The notes under the pieces: model-generated
Told to the model about the DNA's origin: nothing
The model's input: the letters and a program-made list of their open reading frames with translations, nothing else
The model's database searches: none
Source of the DNA: Ottelia alismoides
Taxonomy: Eukaryota; Streptophyta; Magnoliopsida; Alismatales; Hydrocharitaceae
Reading direction: 5' to 3'
Length of the DNA: 64,000 nucleotides
Assembly (NCBI GenBank): GCA_037367405.1
Contig: JAZKJV010010133.1
Coordinates: forward strand, 62,001 to 126,000
In this document: piece after piece, positions 57,703-64,000 of the stretch
How positions within the stretch are numbered: position 1 is the first letter of the stretch
Layout: the number at the start of each line of letters is the position of its first letter
Translations under genes and position numbers: made by a program

Positions 57703-57932
57703 TTCCTGATCACGGCATTTCCACCCTTCTTCCATACTTAGGCTGATCAGAGCCTAAGTATAGGGGGAACCGGCATCCACCTGTATATACTCTCTTCATT
57801 CACATATCCCGATCGCTTCATTTTTCTTTTCATTTCTTTTTTTCCTTTTTCACTCCCTTACGCTTAGCCCGAGCTATGTCTTCTTTATGCTTCTTGTGCT
57901 CTGAGGACACAGCACTCGCTAAGTATAGGGGG
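57639..57932 (+). repeat. Palindrome array with polypurine ends (P3)
   Basis: Short palindromes at 57639-57668 (CTTAGGC, loop CAAG, GCCTAAG, then TATAGGGGGGA) and 57732-57767 (CATACTTAGGCT, loop GATCAG, AGCCTAAGTATAG). The long one at 57857-57932 (CTTAGCCCGAGCTATGTC ... GAGGACACAGC ... GCTAAGTATAGGGGG). Being in the youngest element, these are the best preserved examples of the array. Confidence 0.9.
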
Positions 57933-59255
57933 TCTGTATATATACTTTGTATATATTTTACCCATATCTCGTACTTGCGCGTAAGTTTATATGTATTTAC
58001 GGGGTGGGTACTAACTTGAAAAAAAAACAACAAGAAAAAGAAAAAAAAAGAGTTTTGCTATTAACACTGACTTGCCCATTATCTTGTGAAAAAAAGGGAG
58101 GCTTCTTATTCCATTTTCTGCATTAAAAAAAATCCCTTACATAAAATGTCAAAAAAAAATTTCAAAAAAATTGTGTCTGCAGTGCACGCACCTGCACTCC
58201 ATCCAACATCACATGCATTTGCATCTGTGAAAAGTCATTGGGTTCTGAACCGAGTTATGAGCCGAAACCGAGAGTGGTCTGGACTTGACCTTAATCCACC
58301 TAATTTTCAGAGGAACTTCACCGAGAAATAGGATTTTAAGAGCTTCAGGTCTTTTTGACTTAATTCCTTAAGTTCCACATGACAATGTGCAGCGTTTGAC
58401 TCTTAGTGTCTAACCTAGTCTCTTCATTCTGGGTACCACTCTGGAATAGGGAATTAATTCGCACTCTCGCACTTGCACTTAGCTCAACCCAGACGGGATG
58501 TTGGAAGACTGTGTGAGTCTCTTTTCTGGTAGCGTGGAAATCTAAAGACCGGAGTACGGGTTGAAATAAAGCTTCGGAAAAGGGATGGACGGCTGGGCAC
58601 AATTTTTTCTAAGACCCCAAAAAATGTACAGAACAAAAGATTCTATATCCGTAGGGGCAAAACAAGATCCAAGCAGAACCACCAAAAATTTCAAATACAT
58701 AGAAGCATTCTACCAAATAAAAATCCGACCAAAAAGGTCCAAGCTTCAAAAACCTGCAGATCTTGGTGGAGACCCGGCTACACTGGCCATCTTCACAAGG
58801 AGAGGTGACTACACTGGCCACCCTCCAGTTCTTTTCTCTTTCTTCTATCTTCTCCCTCATTCGATTGTGAACACAGCGCGACAGACCTTAGAAGGAAATA
58901 CCTGACTCCCCGAGGACGAGTTATTGGAGAGGAGAGGAGCATGGTAGTCCGGCATTCTGAATGGGAAGAGCTAAAAACCTTCACACACATGAGTCGGTTA
59001 TTCAATGTTCATAGGGTATACTTTGGGAAGAGGATTGATCTAAGATGACTTCTGAGCCGAAACTGTGTCAATGATATGTAGAACTTGAGGACTGTTGATT
59101 TTAAAATTCTAAGTCTCACAGAAGTTCCGCCACATTATTAATCCAAAGGTCGAGTTTAGTTTCTCTTTCACCTTCAGTTCATGGTCTTGGTATGGAACCC
59201 AGTCTCATTTCACTTCATGGCATTTCTTTTTGATGCTCAGGGACGAGCATGGTTT
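57933..59255 (+). other. Internal 3' tail of P3, non-coding
   Basis: Holds the shared block at 58288-58420 (CACCTAATTTTCAGAGGAAC, then TTGACTTAATTCCTTAAG), the hairpin pair at 58776-58822, and the ATTAATCCAAAGGTCGAG block at about 59135. Short frames of about 100 codons (58585-58905) overlap these landmarks and are not convincing. Confidence 0.65.
58776..58822 (+). other. Paired hairpins with TACACTG loop (P3)
   Basis: Hairpin 1: GGC, loop TACACTG, GCC (58776-58788). Hairpin 2: GGTGAC, loop TACACTG, GCCACC (58804-58822), five pairs and one A-C mismatch. Same loop and spacing as in P1. Confidence 0.6.
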
Positions 59256-59268
59256 AAGTATAGGGGGA
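59256..59268 (+). promoter_or_regulatory. Polypurine tract of P3
   Basis: AAGTATAGGGGGA immediately before the LTR start at 59269. The string recurs at the right end of each palindrome in the array. Confidence 0.85.
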
Positions 59269-62263
59269 TGATGAATCTCGGATTCACCATTCTAAGTCTC
59301 ATTAATTAAGCTCAAGTCCCTCAAAATCAACAATATTTCTGCATTTATTCTGCATAATTAGCATTTAGGCATGATTTCATAAGAATTACATTTTAGCATT
59401 AATTTCTGCATAAAATAAGAAGCCAAAAATCCAAGCCAAAAATGACCTGTAAATAGCCTAACTTCCCCTATTTTTAACTCCTTCATGCTAACACCGCATC
59501 ACCCAAAACCACCTCCACTGTGTACACATCACTAACAAGAATAAATGAAAAATACAAAAAAATAATTAACCCGGTTAAGTGGACCAAAAACTCAAACCCT
59601 AGTTTCAGGATTTTCGGACTAAAAGCCCCATATCTTCCCCACCCCGTGTTCGATTTGATCCTACTCACTTTTGAACTAATGCACATTCAATTACCTTCAA
59701 AACAAGACCAAGTTCAAGTGAATCGGAGCTCGTATGTGAAAGTTGGGTTTTGGGTCACTTTTGTACATTGTATTTTTCGCGGCTTTTGACCCTATATTTT
59801 ATGTATATATTTTTTTTATTAATAAAAATACAAAAAAATTAGATTAAGGTGTCTTTTATTTATCTTTGATTTTTTCTTATTTTTCCGGATTTTTTATCTT
59901 GTTTAAAAATGACAAAAAAATATAGAAAACCCAAAAATCAAGGTATCCCATGTACATGGGATACCCCAAAAATTCACTTTTCACATTTGACCGAATTTGG
60001 CTTTGATGTCTTCATGAAAGTTGTAGATCTCATCGAGACGAGCATTTTTTGTAAAGAAACTTTTTCGATCCGAGGTCATTTGCTATTTCTTTTTGATTTT
60101 ACAAAACAATTATTTTTCGATTTTTCTGGAGCTGACATGTGGCAGCCCCAGAGGCCGCCAAGTGTCAGTGGTTTTTGGGCTTTTTAAATTTTCGTTTTTA
60201 TAAAAAAAAATTAAAAAGCCACGCACGTGCGTGGCACGTGCCACCCAGGCACGTGCCCCGCACTCATCCCATCTCTTCGCCACGTGGCGTCCATCTGGCC
60301 GCCCGATCTCGGCCGATCGGACGGTCAGCACCCTTCGTCTACCTCCCAACCACCCGCGACTTCTCCGCCCCAATCTCGCGCGCCTCCGCGCCAACCAACC
60401 AACCTACTCCTCCGATATCTCCGCAGCCGCCGACCTCCCAACTGCCCCCGCCGATCTCGCGTCGCCAACGACCTTCTTCGCCCTATTTAAGAAACCCGAC
60501 GCACCCTTGCTCTATTATCCGCCGTTGTGAGCTTCACGAGGGTGACAGCCTCGCCTGGGCTGAGACGGCGAGATCCGAGGGTCGATCGACCCTCGTTGCA
60601 GCGCGACCTCCTCGCCTGAGCTGCTCTAGCTCCGAGTTCTCGTCGAGCCGACTACCATCGCCACCGTTCTCCACGACTTCATCTGCTCCGAGCTTGAGCT
60701 CCGTCGAGCCAGCAACGTCTTCTCCTCCGACATTCAACATCGCCTACGCCTCCAGCTCCGCTTCAACGCCTTCGCCTTCTCCGACAACCCTCCAGGAGAG
60801 CCTCCACCATCGACTCCGCCTGCTTCTTCGACAACGCCTGGAGCTTCATCCTCACCAGCCGCTCGCACCTCCCCCGACGACCACCACCACGCCCAGTTCA
60901 TCTTCATCGACTCCAACTACTCCGACAACGTCGCTCAAATTCCAGCTACTTCAGTCGCCTCCACCGCCAGGAGATCCCCCACCGCTTCGCCACCGGAGCT
61001 GTACGCCTCCGCCGCGACAGCCTCCTCCTACACACCGCCTTCGTCACCGGGCGCCAGGCCCGAGACCCCAGCACACGCGGAGCGCGTGCGTGGGGGACGC
61101 CATCAGCTGCTTGCCATCCAGGGGTCACGTGCTACGCACGTGACCGCCTGGGTCAATTGCATTTCACCCCTGGGAGTTACTCCATATTACGTTACAGTCC
61201 AACAACCACAAGGGCACGTGCTCCGCACGTGCTATGGTGGAAATTTTGCATCAGAGGCCCCAGTAAGATCGGTAATTACAATTAGGTCATTCCATTGCAT
61301 TTTTTATTTATTTAGCTCATTTATTTACTACATTTACACCCATGTGTTCTCCCTCTGTTTTAAAACTCTTCTAGACATCATTTTATTTATTAAAAAATTG
61401 CATGATGTTCCTCATATAATTCTCTACATTTCGATATGCTGTAGATATTTTTCTGATTAATGGTTAATTAGTAATCAATTTTTCTGTGAAAAATTGCAAA
61501 GTTTACTCAGTTTGTGCTCTGAAATTTCTAGTTGGTTAACTCTTGCTCTAAAAATCCCCGAAAAATCACATATTGTAGAGATTATTTTGAATAACATTGT
61601 GCCCAAAAATCATTGCATTTGCATGCACACTTTGCTCTGTAAAAATCATTTTGCATATTTCACTATTTTATTTTTAATAGGTATTAAATCCCACATTTTT
61701 GAAGTCTAGGATTTTTCTAAGATCCATTACCTAGTGATAGATCTTAGATAATTTTAGTTCTCGAAAATAAGTAGGTTTAATATTTATTAAAATTAAATAT
61801 TGAAAATTAATTTATTTGCATTTAAAAATTCATAAAAAAATTCATATTGCATCTAAAAATTCCAAAAAAATTACAGTGCACTCATTTCATCATCATTTAC
61901 ATTGTGGCCAAGTTTCGTATTTTTCGGACATCGTTTGATTGAAATTTACATTTTAGTCCCTAAAATAGGCCGAACTTGCACTTTGTATCTCATATTGCAT
62001 TGAAAAATTCTAAAAAAAGACCGCCTTGAAAACCGAACTCAAAATTGGATAGACACAACTCTAGGTTGTTCCTTTGCCTCCTTGTGATCGACCTTGGGAC
62101 TTGCCCAAGTAAAATAAACATAAAACCACTTGATTAAATTGAATAATAATTTGTGGTTATTTCTTGACTGTTTCTGATCGCCGCCTACAACGAACGACAA
62201 TTCATTAACTTCACTCACGAAGATTAAAAACAACTTCTTAACATGCCTTTTACGGACCCGTCA
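59269..62263 (+). mobile_element. 3' LTR of P3
   Basis: 2995 bp, near-identical to 50795-53780, ending ACGGACCCGTCA. Its GC-rich part has a 334-codon frame (60139-61143) that starts upstream of the TATA box and is Pro/Ser-rich; it is interrupted in the 5' LTR and is not considered a gene. An 11-bp insertion (CACCCAGGCAC-like, 60241-60255) and a CTCCGCACGTG string at 61220 differ from the 5' LTR. Confidence 0.9.
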
Positions 62264-62268
62264 GTGGT
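62264..62268. repeat. Right target-site duplication of P3 (GTGGT)
   Basis: Matches 50790-50794; M2 gag resumes immediately after. Confidence 0.9.
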
Positions 62269-63532
62269 CCTAGGGCTTGCACATAGTAGACGTGCTGAAC
62301 CGCTAGTTGAGGCTGAATCGGCTGAGGAGGGTGTGACTGCGCATGTTCCTTCGTCTCAGCTGGAGTGAAGGCCGATGCAGATACAGAGTTGCAAGAGCTG
62401 ATTGTACTCACCAGCAGCTCCAATTGCTTGGTGATTTGATCTATTTTGTCTAGGTTTTGCATTCTTTGTTCGATCACAACAAGTTTCTCCAGGTCCTTTG
62501 ATCGCTTCTTAATGAGTTCTACTTTGGACAAGTGGCTCCCGATAATGCTCAAATTGGAGCTCTCATCCCTGTCCGGCTCGTGGGATGCTGCCATATGTAC
62601 ATACTTCTGAATATTCTGTGGCTGGCGTTGATAGGCACAGGATGACGATAGTGTGGCCTCTCCTTCGGCCATTTCTTCAAAGACATGTCGGATGACGTCC
62701 TCATATTTGTTGAAATGTGAGCCACCATATGGGACATCCACAAGCTTCTAGATCTCGATTGTCAGTCCCCCGAAGAAGTGTTGGACCAGGCTGGTCTTAG
62801 GAATCTCATGATGGGGGCACTTTTCTTGTAACTCAGTAAACCTCTTCCAGGCCTCATGTATAAATTCGTGAGTGGCTTGGGTGAAGTTTGCTATGCCGGT
62901 GTGCATCTAATTGAGTCTCCCTAGAGGATAATACTTGTGCAAGAAAAATGACTTCAGTTCTTCTCAGGTAGTGATGACCTTCTACAAGTGGTTGATCCGA
63001 TGAAGGGCCTTATCTTGAAGGCTGAAGGGAAATGCTGCCATCTTGAATACCCCGAGGGGTATACCAGGGTAGTGAGTTGTACCACAAATGCGCTCGAACT
63101 GTTGTAGATGAATATACGGTTCTTCGTAGGCATTTCCTCGAAAGGTGGGTAGGAGCGCCAGTAGCTGAGGCTTCAATTCGAAATAAGCATGAATGACAAG
63201 AATCTGAACCCATTAAGTGACTTGTCCCACCCAAGGATTGTATGTTTCTTTGAGAGTCGGCTTGGGCTGCTCTACTCGAGGCTCATCTGCAGGGCCTCCT
63301 CCTCCTCTACCTTCGGGCTCTTCAATTCCTCCTTGGTTTTCTCTCCCTCTCCTCAAGTCATTGAGCATATCTTGGAAGGCGACCTGTGTTAAGGCCTGAT
63401 CCGTGGGCTGCTGATGGATTTCCTGAATAGAGGCAAGGATCTGGGCATTCACTTCATTCTGGTCTGGCTATTGGCTCTGATCTGGCTGAGGTGGTGGTTG
63501 TGGTCCCTTCCCTTTTCCTCGAGGAACCATCT
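62269..63532 (-). pseudogene. gag of M2, main part
   Basis: The frame starts at ATG 63532 (MVPRGKGKGP), corresponding to MPSKGKG of M1. The capsid-like core includes FRGNAYEEPYIHLQQFERIC, SFFLHKYYPLGRLN and EAWKRFTELQEKCPHHEIPK, a good match to the plant retrotransposon gag family. It continues with YGGSHFNKYEDVIRHVFEEM and a Leu/Glu/Lys-rich coiled-coil-like part (62250-62741). It carries a few stops (for example near 62750, 62910 and 63470) but is the best kept gag in the window. It forms the particle shell. No zinc knuckle is seen before the interruption at 62264. Confidence 0.85.
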
Positions 63533-63894
63533 CTCTCTGATCGCGAGTCTGATTCTATCACAACTTTTGGCTCCAGATTAGGCTCTTGATCTGCAAATGA
63601 AGTAATGCCATTATCAGTCTGTGTGGAGGCATCATAGGTAACAAATCGATCTATGTTAAGGTCAACACAAAATTTCATTAAGGATGGTGGTGTGTATGGA
63701 GTGAGATCTATTGCCATCCAAAATGGGCCGATTTTGGGACGAGAGTGATCCCAATTTATTAGAGAAGACATGGAGTCTGGAGATCGGTTTACAGAGTCTG
63801 AACCGGGTTCTCGGGAATCGCCCTGAATTATTGGAGGTGACGAGCGCATTGGAATCAATGTTGGTGTCGGTGGGGTACCGATTAAGCCATCCAT
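63533..63894 (-). pseudogene. gag N-terminal extension of M2
   Basis: The open frame starts at ATG 63894 and runs in a different register into 63454, so a one-base change near 63530 separates it from gag proper. It is Ser/Pro/Asp-rich. Its position matches the M1 extension (29892-30181). No known domain recognised. Confidence 0.55.
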
Positions 63895-64000
63895 GTGTTG
63901 CCATCTCGAAGGTCAAGAGGAGATCGAGATTGGAAGAATGATACAGAGGTCAACCAAGAAATAAAAGGGAATGTAAAACCGTAGAAGGCTCTTAATGAGC
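63895..64000 (-). other. Start of M2 leader
   Basis: About 100 bp up to the window edge; probably the 3' end of the M2 5' leader. Nothing specific recognised. Confidence 0.4.

Larger units (their letters stand above)
50795..62263 (+). mobile_element. Complete non-autonomous Athila/Tat-like element P3
   Basis: 11,469 bp with TG...CA LTRs of 2986 and 2995 bp, GTGGT target duplications, tRNA-Asp primer site, polypurine tract, and a 5.5-kb interior. The interior codes for a gag-like N-terminal part and a protease-like domain with a long Ser-rich tail, then goes straight to the palindrome array. RT, RNase H and INT are absent. In the first about 410 bp the two LTRs differ by 8 substitutions and 2 single-base indels, so it is the youngest insertion seen. 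It must depend on enzymes from elsewhere, most likely M1/M2/P2-type relatives. Confidence 0.9.
36199..64000 (-). mobile_element. Autonomous Athila/Tat-like element M2 (whole extent in window, interrupted)
   Basis: Reading leftward: gag from beyond 64000 to 62264, interrupted by P3 and S, gag C-terminus from 47590, spacer, PR, RT, RNase H, INT, palindrome array, tail, polypurine tract, 3' LTR. M1 shows the same gag sequence without interruption around 14380-14410, which proves that 47590 and 62264 were once adjacent. Its 5' LTR and primer site lie right of the window. Confidence 0.8.

Noticed and set aside
60139..61143. 334-codon open frame in the P3 3' LTR
   Set aside because: It starts upstream of the TATA box, is Pro/Ser-rich, is interrupted in the near-identical 5' LTR, and overlaps equally open frames in other registers. 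GC-rich composition explains it.

Overview
The window looks like heterochromatic DNA from a flowering plant with a repeat-rich genome. I find no convincing host gene, rRNA or tRNA gene. Almost every base can be assigned to nested LTR retrotransposons. Most are Ty3/gypsy elements of the Athila/Tat type: long LTRs of about 3-3.9 kb, a primer-binding site matching tRNA-Asp, an integrase without a visible chromodomain, and a polyprotein order gag-PR-RT-RNaseH-INT. One is a Ty1/copia-like element with an initiator-Met primer site. The species cannot be told from this sequence.

Layout. P0 (1-1241, + strand) is the end of an LTR inserted in P1. P1 (1242-7927, +) is a non-autonomous element that carries a gag/protease-like reading frame but no RT or INT; it sits inside M1. 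M1 (- strand) is a decayed autonomous element: 3' part, INT, RNaseH, RT, PR and most of gag at 7928-15606, then the gag start, leader, primer site and 5' LTR at 29892-35589. M1 is split by P2 (15607-29891, +), which has perfect GAACC target duplications 14 kb apart. P2's 5' LTR is in turn interrupted by an LTR piece (P4, 18061-18900) and a copia-like, apparently non-coding element (C1, about 18901-23231, -). A 0.6-kb stretch (35590-36198) may be older host or unknown DNA.

M2 (- strand) is a second autonomous element. Its 3' LTR is at 36199-39648, its pol and gag run leftward from 47590 to 39649, and the rest of gag resumes at 62264-64000. Its gag is split by a lone LTR-like segment S (47591-50789) and, at the edge of S, by P3 (50795-62263, +). 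P3 is the best preserved element: two almost identical 3-kb LTRs, perfect GTGGT target duplications, a tRNA-Asp primer site, a polypurine tract, and an internal region coding only for a gag-like protein and a protease-like domain.

How the parts relate. P1 and P3 appear to be non-autonomous partners of the M1/M2/P2 family. They lack RT, RNaseH and INT, yet they share with the autonomous elements a leader block, an array of palindromes each ending in a copy of the polypurine tract, a pair of hairpins with a conserved loop, and a conserved 3' block. Their protease-like domain has D-D-D where M1 and M2 have the catalytic D-S-G. The palindrome/polypurine array, the paired hairpins and the altered protease are the most unusual signals in the window.
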